NCBI RefSeq assembly: GCF_001428305.1
Contig: NZ_LMRZ01000004.1
Span: 87,879-151,878, forward strand
DNA from: Janibacter sp. Soil728
GTDB lineage: Bacteria > Actinomycetota > Actinomycetes > Actinomycetales > Dermatophilaceae
DNA length: 64,000 nucleotides
Direction of reading: 5' to 3'
The notes beneath the pieces were generated by a model. That model saw only the letters and a list, made by a program, of their open reading frames with translations, made no database searches and was not told the DNA's origin. How positions within the stretch are numbered: the first letter of the stretch is position 1; every line of letters begins with the position of its first letter. Shown here in pieces: positions 19,152 to 28,606 of this stretch. The translations under genes were made by a program, and so were the position numbers.

Positions 19152-19757
19152 TCAGGTCGCTGCTGGTCCGCGGGTGCGACGCCGGCGAAGTCTGGCGTAG
19201 AGGGTGAAGACCTTGATGAGCATCGCCGCGAGGACGATGAGCACGAGCACGACGAGCACCGGCAGGAAGACCGCGACGAGCGCGATGCCCACGGAGGCTC
19301 CGTCCTCGACGGTGGACGCCACGGGCGCCCCCAGGCCGAGGGTCCCGGCGTTGACGACCGGCCGGGCTGCGGCCTTGCCCGTGTGCACGAGCCCCGACAC
19401 GACGACGCCGAGCACGACCCCCACCCAGGCGTGCTCCTGCATCCATGTCGATCCGTCGAGAGTGCTGGCGCCCGCGGTCGCCGCTCCCATCAGACCTCCC
19501 ATGCTGGGTCTGATGAAGGTCTGTACGGCGTCGTTGATGCTGTCGACCGCAGGGATCTTGTCGAGGGTGAGCTCGGTGACGAGGAGCAGCGCCCCGACAC
19601 CGATCGCCCACCACGAATCCATCCACTCCAGGCCGGTCGGCAGCACGACGATGTCGCTGAACCGCGCGAGCAGGGCCACCAGCAGGAAGGGGATGTAGGC
19701 ATTGAGCCCGGCGGCGGCGCTCAGCCCCATCCCGGTCAGTGCGGCGATCATCGACAT
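19152..19757 (-). CDS. DUF4126-family membrane protein
   Basis: A 201-residue integral membrane protein with five to six hydrophobic helices. The opening [20 protein letters not shown], the [20 protein letters not shown] segment and the repeated glycine-rich helices ([28 protein letters not shown]) match the DUF4126 family as I know it. The C-terminal helix is followed by a strongly basic tail (RLRRRRTRG), predicted cytoplasmic. It is convergent with the TetR gene and divergent from metG over 88 bases. No function is established for the family. Confidence 0.82.
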   Translation of the reverse strand: MSMIAALTGMGLSAAAGLNAYIPFLLVALLARFSDIVVLPTGLEWMDSWWAIGVGALLLVTELTLDKIPAVDSINDAVQTFIRPSMGGLMGAATAGASTLDGSTWMQEHAWVGVVLGVVVSGLVHTGKAAARPVVNAGTLGLGAPVASTVEDGASVGIALVAVFLPVLVVLVLIVLAAMLIKVFTLYARLRRRRTRGPAAT

Positions 19758-19845
19758 GACCTCTCGACGGCGCGGGCGGTCCCCGCGCGCTCACGGCAGG
19801 CTAGCGCCGATGGAAGGGTGGTCCCGGGAACCTAGGATGAGTCGC

Positions 19846-21645
19846 ATGAAGGTTCTCTCCGCTGTTGCCTGGCCGTACGCCAACGGCCCTCGTCACCTCG
19901 GTCACGTCGCCGGTATCGGAGTCCCCTCGGACGTGTTCAGCCGGTACATGCGCATGGCGGGACACGACGTGCTCGTCGTGAGCGGATCGGACGAGCACGG
20001 CACGCCGATCCTCGTGCAGGCCGACAAGGAGGGCATCTCGGCGCACGAGTTCGCCGACCGCAACCACCGGATCATCGCGCAGGAGCTCGTCGACCTCGGG
20101 TGCTCGTACGACTTGTACACGCGCACGACCTCGCGCAACCACTACCGGGTCGTCCAGGACCTCTTCGAGCAGTGCCTGGCCAACGGCTACTTCATCGAGC
20201 AGACCCAGCAGGTCGCGCTCGACCCTCGCACCGGGCGCACGCTGCCTGACCGGTACATCGAGGGCACCTGCCCGATCTGCGGGTACGAGGACGCCCGCGG
20301 CGACCAGTGCGACAACTGCGGCAACCAGCTGGAGCCGACGGATCTGGTGGCGCCGCGCAGCAAGATCGACGGAGCGACCCCGCAGTTCGGCGAGACCGAG
20401 CACTTCTTCCTCGACCTGCCCGCGCTCGCCGATGCGCTGCGGGAGTACCTGCAGGGCCGTGAGGCGACGGGCACGTGGCGCCACAACGTCATCAACTTCA
20501 GCCTCAACATCCTCGACGACATCCGTCCGCGCGCGATGACCCGGGACATCGACTGGGGCATCCCCCTTCCCGGTGAGTACGGGGACAAGTACCCGACCAA
20601 GCGCTTCTACGTGTGGTTCGACGCCGTCATCGGTTATCTGTCGGCCTCCATCGAGTGGGCGCGCCGCACGGGCGACGCGGAGCGCTGGCGTGAGTGGTGG
20701 AACGACGCGGACGCGCAGTCCTACTACTTCATGGGCAAGGACAACATCACCTTCCACAGCCAGATCTGGCCGGCCGAGCTGCTCGCCTACTCCGGCAAGG
20801 GAGCGAAGGGGGGCAAGCCCGGGGCCTTCGGCGAGCTCAACCTCCCGACCGAGGTCGTGGCCAGCGAGTTCCTCACGATGGAGTCCAAGCAGTTCTCCTC
20901 CAGCCGCGGTCACGTCATCGGCCTGCGCCACGTGCTCGAGACCTACGGCCCCGACCCGCTGCGCTACTACATCTGCGCGGCCGGCCCGGAGACCCAGGAC
21001 TCCGACTTCACCTGGCCCGACTTCGTCCAGCGCAACAACTCCGAGCTCGTCGCCGGCTGGGGCAACCTCGTCAACCGCACGGCGTCGATGGTTGCGAAGA
21101 ACTTCGGGGAGATCCCGCAGCCCAGCGACCTCGAGGAGGTCGACTCGGCCGTCCTCTCCCGGGTCGCCGCGGCCTTCGACGAGGTGGGCGGGCTGCTCGC
21201 CCGCAACCGGGTCAAGGCGGCGCTGGCCGAGGTGATGCGCGTCGTGGGCGATGTCAACAAGTACGTGTCGGACACCGAGCCCTTCCGGCTCAAGGGAGAC
21301 GACCAGCGCGAGCGCCTCGCGACGGTCCTGCACACGCTCGTGCAGGCGACGAGCGACTGCAACCTGCTCCTGGCCCCCTTCCTCCCGCACGCGGCCAACC
21401 GGGTCGACGCGGTCCTCGGGGGCGCCGGTGACCTGGTGCCGATGCCTCGCGTCGAAGAGGTCGAGGACCTCGACGGCGGTCCCGGGTACCCGGTGATCAC
21501 CGGTGACTACGCGGGCTTTCCCGCGTGGGCGAGCACCCCTGTGACAGTGGGCAGCCCGATCGCCAAGCCGAGCCCTGTCTTCGTCAAGCTCGACCCCGAG
21601 GAGGTCGTCGCCACGGAGCGTGCGGCCATGTCGGACGACGACTGA
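19846..21645 (+). CDS. metG: Methionyl-tRNA synthetase
   Basis: A class I synthetase charging tRNA(Met), including initiator tRNA. It has 599 residues: the HIGH-type signature [11 protein letters not shown], a zinc-binding insert ([18 protein letters not shown]) with four cysteines, [11 protein letters not shown], and the KMSKS equivalent KQFSSSRG, a common actinobacterial variant. The anticodon-binding helical domain completes it. There is no C-terminal EMAP-like extension. ATG 19846 has AGGA eight bases upstream; ATG 19837, three codons earlier, is an alternative. The tatD gene begins inside the stop codon, a frequent metG-tatD pairing. Confidence 0.96.
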   Translation: MKVLSAVAWPYANGPRHLGHVAGIGVPSDVFSRYMRMAGHDVLVVSGSDEHGTPILVQADKEGISAHEFADRNHRIIAQELVDLGCSYDLYTRTTSRNHYRVVQDLFEQCLANGYFIEQTQQVALDPRTGRTLPDRYIEGTCPICGYEDARGDQCDNCGNQLEPTDLVAPRSKIDGATPQFGETEHFFLDLPALADALREYLQGREATGTWRHNVINFSLNILDDIRPRAMTRDIDWGIPLPGEYGDKYPTKRFYVWFDAVIGYLSASIEWARRTGDAERWREWWNDADAQSYYFMGKDNITFHSQIWPAELLAYSGKGAKGGKPGAFGELNLPTEVVASEFLTMESKQFSSSRGHVIGLRHVLETYGPDPLRYYICAAGPETQDSDFTWPDFVQRNNSELVAGWGNLVNRTASMVAKNFGEIPQPSDLEEVDSAVLSRVAAAFDEVGGLLARNRVKAALAEVMRVVGDVNKYVSDTEPFRLKGDDQRERLATVLHTLVQATSDCNLLLAPFLPHAANRVDAVLGGAGDLVPMPRVEEVEDLDGGPGYPVITGDYAGFPAWASTPVTVGSPIAKPSPVFVKLDPEEVVATERAAMSDDD

Positions 21646-22520
21646 TGGCGGGGCGAGACGAGGTCGCGGCGCGGCCGGACCCCCTTCCGCTCGCCGTCGT
21701 CGACAACCACACGCACCTCGACATCCGTCGGCATGACATCCCGGACGCCATCGCACCCGACGGGAGTGACGATCGGACGACCGCCGACGTCGCTGCTGCG
21801 CTTGCGACCGCTGCCTCGGTCGGCGTCGACCGGGTCGTCCAGGTGGGGTGCGACCTGGAGAGCGCTCGGTTCACCGTCGACCAGATCGATCGGCATCCGA
21901 CGATGCTGGGCGCCGTTGCCCTGCACCCCAACGAGATCCCCGAGCTCGCTGAGTCCGGGCGGCTGCAGGACGCGTGGGACGAGATCGATCGCCTTGCCGC
22001 ACACCCGCGGGTGCGCGCCATCGGGGAGACCGGCCTCGACTACTTCCGTACCGGGCCTGAGGGGCACGCTGCGCAGCAGGAGTCCTTCCGCTGGCACATC
22101 GACCTGGCCAAGCGCACCGGCAAGGCCCTGCAGATCCATGACCGCGACAGCCACGAGGACGTCCTGCGGGTGCTCGCCGACGAAGGGGCCCCGCAGACCA
22201 CGGTCCTGCACTGCTTCAGCGGCGACCTCGCGATGGCGCGTGAGTGCGTCGAGCGCGGGTACCTGCTGTCGTTCGCCGGCACCGTGACCTTCAAGAACGC
22301 GGCGGGGCTGCGCGAGGCCCTGGCCCACACGCCCATCGAGCAGGTGCTTGCCGAGACGGATGCGCCGTACCTGACCCCGTCCCCCGAGCGGGGCCGAGCC
22401 AATGCGCCGTACCTGCTGCCGCACACGGTCCGGGTCATGGCGCGCACCCTCGGCGTCGACGTCGCGACCATGTGCACGGCGATCTCCGACAACAGCGAGC
22501 GCGTCTACGGTCCGTGGTAG
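21645..22520 (+). CDS. tatD: TatD-family metal-dependent hydrolase (deoxyribonuclease)
   Basis: A 291-residue TIM-barrel hydrolase. Metal ligands are seen in VVDNHTHLD (first two His), GETGLDY (Glu), LQIHDRD, VLHCFSGD and ETDAPYL (final Asp). Family members have 3'-5' exonuclease activity on DNA or RNA and help DNA repair or quality control. ATG 21645 overlaps the metG stop by one base, so it is co-translated. An N-terminal stretch of about 20 residues (AGRDEVAARPDPLPLAV) precedes the barrel. The substrate here is inferred from family only. Confidence 0.9.
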   Translation: MAGRDEVAARPDPLPLAVVDNHTHLDIRRHDIPDAIAPDGSDDRTTADVAAALATAASVGVDRVVQVGCDLESARFTVDQIDRHPTMLGAVALHPNEIPELAESGRLQDAWDEIDRLAAHPRVRAIGETGLDYFRTGPEGHAAQQESFRWHIDLAKRTGKALQIHDRDSHEDVLRVLADEGAPQTTVLHCFSGDLAMARECVERGYLLSFAGTVTFKNAAGLREALAHTPIEQVLAETDAPYLTPSPERGRANAPYLLPHTVRVMARTLGVDVATMCTAISDNSERVYGPW

Positions 22521-22783
22521 ACGTCACAGGCTGACCCCACACAGGACGATCGACGCTGGTTTTCTGGGGCAGCCCGGGGGTGCAGGTCGCCCCGCAAACG
22601 TGAGCCCCCGGGGTGCTCCGTTATCAAAACTTGACCTTCGAGGGATCGCTGGTGCATCGTGGTCCGCTGTTGGCCGGGGCCGGTTTCCCCTGTTGTTGTT
22701 ACTCGCTGACACTGGTGCCCGCCAACCTTGGGTCCCCGTGCGCGGACCCACCGGTGCCCGGGAAATACGATCATCGGAGCACC
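22521..22783 (+). other. Structured region upstream of rpfB
   Basis: 263 bases between tatD and rpfB. CCCGGGGG (22573-22580) pairs with CCCCCGGG (22605-22612) and may terminate tatD. GGGTCC (22730-22735) pairs with GGACCC (22744-22749) 35 bases before the rpfB start, flanked by the near-identical 11-mers ACTGGTGCCCG and ACCGGTGCCCG. TTATCAAAACTTGACC (22621-22636) is the only A/T-rich patch and may hold the promoter. rpf genes in actinobacteria are often riboswitch-controlled, but I could not match the c-di-AMP (ydaO) consensus. Confidence 0.4.
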
Positions 22784-24004
22784 GTGAGTTCATCCACGAT
22801 CCGTCGCGCCACCCAGGCCGGCGTCGTCTGCGCCCTTGCCCTCGGAGTTTCGGGCGTTGTCGTCATGGACAAGTCCGTCGCACTGTCCGTCGACGGACAG
22901 AAGTCGACCGTCCACTCCTTCGGCGGCACCGTCGCTGATGTCCTCGACAAGCAGGGCATCGAGCTCGGCGAGCACGATGTCGTGACCCCGTCGGTCCAGA
23001 CCTCGGTCGATGACGGTCAGACGATCGTCGTGCGCTACGGCCGCAAGCTCGCGGTCACGGTGGACGGCAAGGAGCGGGTGTACTGGACCACGGCCTCGAC
23101 CGTCGGCGACGCGCTCCAGGAGCTCGGCATCCGCGGTAGCGACGACGCGGTCCTGTCCGCCTCTCGCAGCGCGGGCATCGGTCGTGACGGGCTGGAGCTG
23201 AAGATGTCCACCCCGAAGGACGTCAAGCTGCTCGTCGGCGGCAAGCGCAGCACCGCGACCGTGACGGCGTCGACCGTCAAGGCCGCGCTGAAGGAGGCCG
23301 AGGTCCGCTTCGACTCCAACGACCTCATCAAGCCCGGTGCCTCCACCACGGTGAAGGACGGCATGACGATCCGTGTGGACCGCGTCGACACCAAGGGCGA
23401 TCGGCGCACCGAGAGCATCCCCTTCACCACGGTCGTCAAGAAGGACTCCTCGCTGCTCGAGGGCACGACCAAGGTCGAGCGCGAGGGCCGCGACGGTCAG
23501 CGCACCAACAACGTGAAGCTCGTCTACAAGAACGGCAAGGTCTCCGCCAGCAAGGTGACCAGCAGCAAGGTGACCCGCCAGCCGATCAGCAAGATCGTCA
23601 TCCAGGGCACCAAGGCCAAGCCGGCTCCCGTCGTGAGCACGCCGAAGAAGACCTCGGCCCCCAAGGCCGCTGCACCCGCGCCTGCGCCCAAGCCGTCCGC
23701 GCCGTCGACCCCCACGACGACCTCGGCCCCGGCCCCCACCCAGAGCACGTCCGGCCTCAACCTGGCCAATGCGGACATGTGGGACCGGATCGCCCAGTGC
23801 GAGTCGACCGGTAACTGGTCGATCAACACGGGCAACGGCTACTACGGCGGTCTGCAGTTCGACATCCAGACCTGGCTCGGTGCCGGTGGAGGCGACTTCG
23901 CCCAGCGCGCCGACCTGGCCTCGCGTGGCGAGCAGATCACCGTGGCCAACCGCGTCAAGGCCTCGCGTGGCCTGTCCCCGTGGGGTTGCGCGCACGCGGC
24001 CTGA
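22784..24004 (+). CDS. rpfB: Resuscitation-promoting factor, RpfB type
   Basis: A secreted, membrane-tethered muralytic enzyme that cleaves peptidoglycan and helps dormant cells resume growth. Its 406 residues comprise an N-terminal signal anchor (AGVVCALALGVSGVVV), repeated DUF348 modules (each with a G-x-VADVLxxxG-like motif, about 25-210), a G5 domain (about 215-290, RTESIPFTTVVKKD), an Ala/Pro/Lys linker, and the lysozyme-like core from about 328 (MWDRIAQCESTGNWSINTGN, with the catalytic Glu). Two cysteines bracket the core. GTG 22784 follows CGGAGCACC. It is transcribed alone, between the leader region and a strong terminator. Confidence 0.94.
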   Translation: MSSSTIRRATQAGVVCALALGVSGVVVMDKSVALSVDGQKSTVHSFGGTVADVLDKQGIELGEHDVVTPSVQTSVDDGQTIVVRYGRKLAVTVDGKERVYWTTASTVGDALQELGIRGSDDAVLSASRSAGIGRDGLELKMSTPKDVKLLVGGKRSTATVTASTVKAALKEAEVRFDSNDLIKPGASTTVKDGMTIRVDRVDTKGDRRTESIPFTTVVKKDSSLLEGTTKVEREGRDGQRTNNVKLVYKNGKVSASKVTSSKVTRQPISKIVIQGTKAKPAPVVSTPKKTSAPKAAAPAPAPKPSAPSTPTTTSAPAPTQSTSGLNLANADMWDRIAQCESTGNWSINTGNGYYGGLQFDIQTWLGAGGGDFAQRADLASRGEQITVANRVKASRGLSPWGCAHAA

Positions 24005-24011
24005 TCCGCTC

Positions 24012-24063
24012 CAGCGACGACGGGCCCCCGAGACCTCACGGTCTCGGGGGCCCGTCGTCGCTG
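24012..24063 (+). terminator. Strong hairpin terminator after rpfB
   Basis: A perfect 24-bp inverted repeat, 24012-24035 with 24040-24063, closed by the tetraloop TCAC and containing the run CGGGCCCCCGAGACC. It begins seven bases after the rpfB stop. No U-tract follows beyond CGATTGT. Confidence 0.92.
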
Positions 24064-24103
24064 CGATTGTCGAAGCCATCCCATCGATGAATAGAGTCCC
24101 CTC

Positions 24104-24991
24104 ATGAGCACCGACCTGCCCGAGTCCGCTGGCGGCTCCGGCCTGCTCGGGGCAGGCCGTGTCCGCGAGCTGGCGGAGCAGCTGGGCGTGCGTCCCACCA
24201 AGCAGTGGGGGCAGAACTTCGTGGTCGATGCCAACACGGTGCGTCGCATCGTCCGGGCGGGGGATGTCACGCCCGACGACCACGTCGTGGAGATCGGGCC
24301 CGGTCTCGGCTCGTTGACCCTCGCGCTGCTCGAGCAGGCCTCCCGGGTCACCGCGGTCGAGGTCGACCCCGTGCTGGCATCCGCGCTGCCCGCGACCGTG
24401 GCGGTTCAGCTGCCCGGGGCCCAGGAGCGCCTCGAGGTCGTGCACGCGGACGCCCTGAAGGTCACCGAGCTGCCGGGCCCGGCGCCCACCGCGCTCGTGG
24501 CCAACTTGCCGTACAACATCTCTGTCCCTGTCGTCCTGCACTTCCTGGAGACCTTCCCGAGCATCGAGCGGGTGCTCGTCATGGTGCAGCTCGAGGTCGC
24601 CGAGCGGCTGGCAGCAGGACCGGGGAGCAAGACCTACGGGGTGCCGAGCGTCAAGGCGGCCTGGTGGGCGGAGGTGGGGCTCGCGGGGCGCGTCTCGCGC
24701 AGCATCTTCTGGCCCGTACCGAATGTCGACTCCGGGCTCGTGAAGTTCGTGCGGCACGACCCGCCGGTCACCGAGGCGACGCGCCAGCAGGTCTTCGCGG
24801 TCGTCGACGCCGCCTTCGCCCAGCGCCGCAAGACCCTGCGAGCAGCGTTGCGCGGCATCGCGGGATCCGGTGAGGTGGCCGAGGCGGCTCTCCTCGCGGC
24901 CGGTGTCGACCCGAGAACCCGCGGTGAGCAGCTCGACGTCCTGGCCTTCGCGCGGATCACCGAAGAGCTCATGGCTAGGGTGACGGCATGA
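24104..24991 (+). CDS. rsmA: 16S rRNA dimethyladenosine transferase
   Basis: Dimethylates two adjacent adenines near the 3' end of 16S rRNA (A1518 and A1519 in E. coli numbering), a late step in 30S maturation. The 295 residues show [20 protein letters not shown], the SAM-binding [17 protein letters not shown], the acidic EVDPVL, and the catalytic [12 protein letters not shown]-terminal helical domain follows. ATG 24104 follows the rpfB terminator by 40 bases and heads an operon with ispE and an ABC-F gene, overlapping ispE by four bases. Also known as ksgA. Confidence 0.96.
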   Translation: MSTDLPESAGGSGLLGAGRVRELAEQLGVRPTKQWGQNFVVDANTVRRIVRAGDVTPDDHVVEIGPGLGSLTLALLEQASRVTAVEVDPVLASALPATVAVQLPGAQERLEVVHADALKVTELPGPAPTALVANLPYNISVPVVLHFLETFPSIERVLVMVQLEVAERLAAGPGSKTYGVPSVKAAWWAEVGLAGRVSRSIFWPVPNVDSGLVKFVRHDPPVTEATRQQVFAVVDAAFAQRRKTLRAALRGIAGSGEVAEAALLAAGVDPRTRGEQLDVLAFARITEELMARVTA

Positions 24992-25926
24992 CCTCTGTGC
25001 TCGAGCTGCCCGCGGCCGTGACCGTGCGTGCGCCGGCCAAGGTCAACCTCGAGCTCTTCGTCGGGCCGCTGCTCGATGACGGCTATCACGCCCTGTCGAC
25101 CGTCTACCAGGCCGTGGGGATCCACGACGACGTGACCGCGGCGGAGTCGAATGAGTGGGGCTGCTCGGTCCGCGGACGCGACGCCGACAAGGTGCCGACG
25201 GACGAGTCGAACCTCGCTCTGCGCGCCGCGCTGGCGCTCGCCGAGCACACCGGTGGTCAGGATCCCGTCCACCTGTCGATCCACAAGCAGATCCCGGTCG
25301 CCGGTGGCATGGCCGGTGGCTCCGCCGATGCTGCCGCTGCGCTCGTGGCGTGCGACGCGCTGTGGGGCACGGCCCTGCCCAAGGAGGAGCTCGAGGAGAT
25401 CGCGGCCGGTATCGGCAGCGACGTCCCCTTCCTCCTGCATGGAGGGACCTGCGTCGGCTCGGGCCGCGGCGAGGTGGTCACCCCGGTGCTGGCGAAGGGG
25501 GCCTACCACTGGGTCTTCGTGCCCTCGGCGGCGACCGGCCTGTCGACGCCGAAGGTGTACTCGGCCTTCGACCGGCGCACTGCAGGCACCGAGGTCCAGG
25601 ACCCGCGGCCGAGCACCGCACTGATGAGCGCGCTGCGATCCGGTGACCCGGCCGCACTGGCGCCCGTGCTCGACAACGACCTGCAGGCCGATGCGATCGC
25701 CCTGCAGCCCGCGATCGGCGAGCTCATCGAGGCCGCGATGGGTTTCGGCGCCCTCGCTGCCATCGTCTCCGGCTCGGGCCCGACCGTCGCGATGCTTGCC
25801 TCGGGGGCCGAGGGCGCCATCGACCTGGCCGTGGCGCTCACTGCGTCCGGCGTTGCCGGGGACGTGCTGCGGGCGACCGGGCCGACGCAGGGCGCCCACG
25901 TCCTGCCCACGGTGCGTGCGAGCTGA
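24988..25926 (+). CDS. ispE: 4-diphosphocytidyl-2-C-methyl-D-erythritol kinase
   Basis: A GHMP kinase phosphorylating CDP-methylerythritol in the non-mevalonate isoprenoid pathway. The 312 residues contain [11 protein letters not shown] (motif 1), the ATP-binding loop [17 protein letters not shown], and motif 3 [13 protein letters not shown]. Its ATG lies within the rsmA stop, and the next gene's ATG overlaps its own stop, so three genes are translationally linked. Pairing with rsmA is common in actinobacteria. Confidence 0.95.
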   Translation: MTSVLELPAAVTVRAPAKVNLELFVGPLLDDGYHALSTVYQAVGIHDDVTAAESNEWGCSVRGRDADKVPTDESNLALRAALALAEHTGGQDPVHLSIHKQIPVAGGMAGGSADAAAALVACDALWGTALPKEELEEIAAGIGSDVPFLLHGGTCVGSGRGEVVTPVLAKGAYHWVFVPSAATGLSTPKVYSAFDRRTAGTEVQDPRPSTALMSALRSGDPAALAPVLDNDLQADAIALQPAIGELIEAAMGFGALAAIVSGSGPTVAMLASGAEGAIDLAVALTASGVAGDVLRATGPTQGAHVLPTVRAS

Positions 25927-27743
25927 TGGCCACACCTCTCCTCGGAGCGGAATCGCTCCACCTCGAGTACCCCACGCGTGTCGTCTTCGACTCGGTCAGC
26001 CTCGGCATCGAGGAGGGCGACCGGATCGGTCTGGTCGGCCGCAACGGTGACGGCAAGTCGAGCCTGCTGGGCATGCTCGCCGGCACGATCGAGCCGCAGT
26101 CGGGCCGGATCACCCGACGCGGCGGAGTCCGCTTCGGCGTCCTCGCCCAGTCCGACGACCTCGATCCGGACCACACCGTGGGTCACTGCATCGTCGGTGA
26201 TCGACCCGAGCACGAGTGGGCCGGCGACCCTGTCGTGCGCGACGTCATCGGCGGTCTCGTCTCCGACGTGCCGTGGGAGGCGCGCATCGGCGACCTGTCC
26301 GGTGGGCAGCGCCGCCGCGTCGCGCTCGCGGCGCTCCTGGTGCACGACTGGGACCTCGTCGCGCTCGACGAGCCGACCAACCACCTCGACGTCGAGGGCA
26401 TCTCCTGGCTCGCCGAGCACCTCAAGCGGCGCTGGGCCAAGAACCTCGGCGGCCTGCTGGTCATCACTCACGACCGCTGGTTCCTCGACGAGGTCTGCAC
26501 CGAGACGTGGGAGGTCCACGACGGGATCGTCGAGCCCTTCGAGGGGGGCTACGCGGCCTACGTCCTGCAGCGTGTCGAGCGTGACCGGATCAACGCGGCC
26601 ACGGAGACCAAGCGTCAGAACCTCATGCGCAAGGAGCTCGCCTGGCTGCGTCGCGGCGCTCCTGCCCGCACCTCGAAGCCGAAGTTCCGCATCGAGGCCG
26701 CCAATCAGCTCATCGCCGACGTGCCCCCCGTGCGCAACCCCATCGAGCTGCAGCAGATGGCCGTGGCCCGACTGGGCAAGGACGTCATCGACATCGAGGA
26801 CGCCAGCGTCGCCTTCGGCGACCGCACGATCCTGCGCGACATCACCTGGCGGATCGCGCCGGGGGAGCGCACGGGGATCCTCGGCGCCAACGGCGTGGGC
26901 AAGTCGACGCTCCTCGCGCTGATCGCCGGCGACCTGGAACCCTCCAGCGGGCGGGTGAAGCGTGGCAAGACGGTCAAGTTCGGCTTCCTCGACCAGCAGT
27001 TCTCCCAGCTGGCGCAGATCCGTACGGACCGGGTGCGCGAGGTGCTCGCCCGGACCAAGACGACCTTCACGATCGACGGCAAGGACCACACCCCGGCGCA
27101 GCTGCTGGAGCGGCTCGGTTTTGCGAGGGAGCACCTGTCGGCGCGCGTCGGTGAGCTCTCGGGTGGCCAGAAGCGGCGGCTGCAGCTGCTCCTGCTCCTG
27201 CTCGCCGAGCCCAATGTCATCGCCCTGGACGAGCCCACCAATGACGTCGACTCGGACATGCTCGCGGCGATGGAGGACCTGCTCGACTCCTGGCCGGGCA
27301 CGCTCATCGTGATCTCGCACGACCGTTACCTGCTCGAGCGGATCACCGACCAGCAGTACGCGATCCTCGACGGCCGCCTGCGGCACGTCCCGGGTGGCGT
27401 GGACGAGTACCTGCGGCTGCGGGCCGCCCAGGGGAAGACCGGAGGCCCCAGCGCGATGGCAGCCGCCACCTCGACCACGGCGAAGGGGGGAGGGCAGCCC
27501 CCTTCGTCCTCCACGTCGGCGGTCGACCCCGCCGCGCAGCGGGAAGCGCGCAAGAGGATGGCGCGGATCGAGAAGCAGCTGGCCAAGCTCGATGCTCGTG
27601 AGAACAAGCTGCACCACGAGATGGCGGATGCGGTGCACGAGCACACGCGGCTGTCTGAGCTCACTGCGACGCTGGGCGCCATCAGGGACGAGAAGGAGCT
27701 GCTCGAGCTGGAGTGGCTGGAGGCGGCCGAGCTCGTCGACTGA
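25926..27743 (+). CDS. ABC-F family ATPase (Uup/Etta-like, soluble)
   Basis: A cytoplasmic protein of 605 residues with two ABC domains and no membrane segments. Domain 1 has Walker A GRNGDGKSSLL, signature LSGGQRRRVALAA and Walker B LVALDEPTNHLD. An Arg/Lys-rich linker (RRGAPARTSKPKF) leads to domain 2: GANGVGKSTLL, LSGGQKRRLQLL, VIALDEPTNDVD. A C-terminal coiled coil covers about 530-605 (KRMARIEKQLAKLDARE), as in Uup. Such proteins act on ribosomes or nucleic-acid structures. The first Walker A has Asp where Ala or Val is usual. No transporter partner adjoins it. Specific role unknown. Confidence 0.9.
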   Translation: MATPLLGAESLHLEYPTRVVFDSVSLGIEEGDRIGLVGRNGDGKSSLLGMLAGTIEPQSGRITRRGGVRFGVLAQSDDLDPDHTVGHCIVGDRPEHEWAGDPVVRDVIGGLVSDVPWEARIGDLSGGQRRRVALAALLVHDWDLVALDEPTNHLDVEGISWLAEHLKRRWAKNLGGLLVITHDRWFLDEVCTETWEVHDGIVEPFEGGYAAYVLQRVERDRINAATETKRQNLMRKELAWLRRGAPARTSKPKFRIEAANQLIADVPPVRNPIELQQMAVARLGKDVIDIEDASVAFGDRTILRDITWRIAPGERTGILGANGVGKSTLLALIAGDLEPSSGRVKRGKTVKFGFLDQQFSQLAQIRTDRVREVLARTKTTFTIDGKDHTPAQLLERLGFAREHLSARVGELSGGQKRRLQLLLLLLAEPNVIALDEPTNDVDSDMLAAMEDLLDSWPGTLIVISHDRYLLERITDQQYAILDGRLRHVPGGVDEYLRLRAAQGKTGGPSAMAAATSTTAKGGGQPPSSSTSAVDPAAQREARKRMARIEKQLAKLDARENKLHHEMADAVHEHTRLSELTATLGAIRDEKELLELEWLEAAELVD

Positions 27744-27744
27744 C

Positions 27745-27972
27745 TCAGCGGGACAGGTGCTGGGTCAGCATCCAGTCGCACCACTCGACGCTGGCCCGCG
27801 CAGACCTGATGCCGAGCTCCACAGCAGCGAGGTTTGACCAGTTGGCCGCCTGCTCTGCGTCCGAGACCATCCACAGTGACCACACGTCGACGGTCTCGAC
27901 ATCACGCACCGCCTGATCGACATCACCGAGCACCCACGTCTCGTGGGCTCGTCGACCGGTCGAGGTCCTCAA
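27745..27972 (-). CDS. Small hypothetical protein, possibly a gene remnant
   Basis: A 75-codon reading frame ending one base from the ABC-F stop. The peptide is Trp-rich and acidic in its middle (VDVWSLWMVSDAEQAANW, then SVEWCDWMLTQHL). The only start for the full length is TTG 27972, with weak context; GTG codons inside are alternatives. The upstream 37 bases look random. Third positions are G/C-rich but less so than the neighbours. I recognise no family. It could be a real small gene or the 3' end of a decayed one. Confidence 0.35.
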   Translation of the reverse strand: MRTSTGRRAHETWVLGDVDQAVRDVETVDVWSLWMVSDAEQAANWSNLAAVELGIRSARASVEWCDWMLTQHLSR

Positions 27973-28009
27973 TAGGTGACCGGAGAGCTCCCGAAGAAGT
28001 GACTCCTGG

Positions 28010-28516
28010 TCACGCCTCGAAGGGGGCGAGCAGCCGCTTGAGCGCGCGCGTCAGTGCATCCCGCTCGGCGGGTGCCATGTCGTCCAGGAGCTCGCCCTCG
28101 CGCGTCAGCAGGTCGGCCATGGCGGAGTCGACCGCAGCCTGGCCCCCCTTCGTCAGGCGGACGATGACGCCGCGGCGGTCGGAGGGCGAAGGGAGGCGCT
28201 CGACCCATCCCTTGGTCGCCAGGCGGTCGATGCGGTTGGTCATGGTGCCGGACGTCACGAGCGTCTCCTGGACCAGACGACCGGGGGAGAGCTCGTAGGG
28301 CTCGCCGGCGCGGCGCAGCGCGGACAGGACGTCGAACTCCCACCCCTCGAGCTCGTGGCGGGCGAAGGCGGTGGTCCGGTCGAGGTCGAGCAGCCGGGCC
28401 AGCCGGGAGATGCGCGAGAAGACGTGGAGGGGTTCGACGTCGAGGTCTGGGCGTTCGCGCCGCCAGGCCTCGACGATGGCGTCGACGTCGTCGGAGGGAT
28501 CGTGGCGGCTGGTCAT
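28010..28516 (-). CDS. MarR-family transcriptional regulator
   Basis: A 168-residue winged-helix regulator with a fairly long N-terminal helix (DDVDAIVEAWRRERPDL). The DNA-binding core reads ELSPGRLVQETLVTSGTMTN with the wing PSPSDRRGVIVRLTKGG. It is divergent from the methyltransferase gene, with an inverted repeat (28543-28556) lying in the gap close to the likely promoter of that gene. By the usual logic of MarR proteins it represses itself and the divergent tam-VOC pair until a small-molecule ligand binds. Ligand unknown. Confidence 0.9.
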   Translation of the reverse strand: MTSRHDPSDDVDAIVEAWRRERPDLDVEPLHVFSRISRLARLLDLDRTTAFARHELEGWEFDVLSALRRAGEPYELSPGRLVQETLVTSGTMTNRIDRLATKGWVERLPSPSDRRGVIVRLTKGGQAAVDSAMADLLTREGELLDDMAPAERDALTRALKRLLAPFEA

Positions 28517-28542
28517 GCATCGAGAATACCTGCCATCGTGAA

Positions 28543-28556
28543 TCTTGATGTCGAGA
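28543..28556. promoter_or_regulatory. MarR-type operator and promoter for tam
   Basis: TCTTGATGTCGAGA is an inverted repeat (TCTTGA and TCGAGA, one mismatch, two-base centre), the usual form of a MarR/HTH dimer site. TACGCT at 28576-28581 is a likely -10 for the rightward gene, and the operator abuts its -35 position, so binding would block transcription. Confidence 0.65.
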
Positions 28557-28606
28557 CAAAAGCTTCGTCGGCGGTTACGCTCGTCGGACGCTACCGAGGA
28601 GGCAAC

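Noticed and set aside
22521-22783. c-di-AMP (ydaO) riboswitch before rpfB
   Set aside because: I looked for the GGGGAACC, GGGGTGAATC and CGAACCCGACAGCTAAC signatures and found none; only simple hairpins are present.
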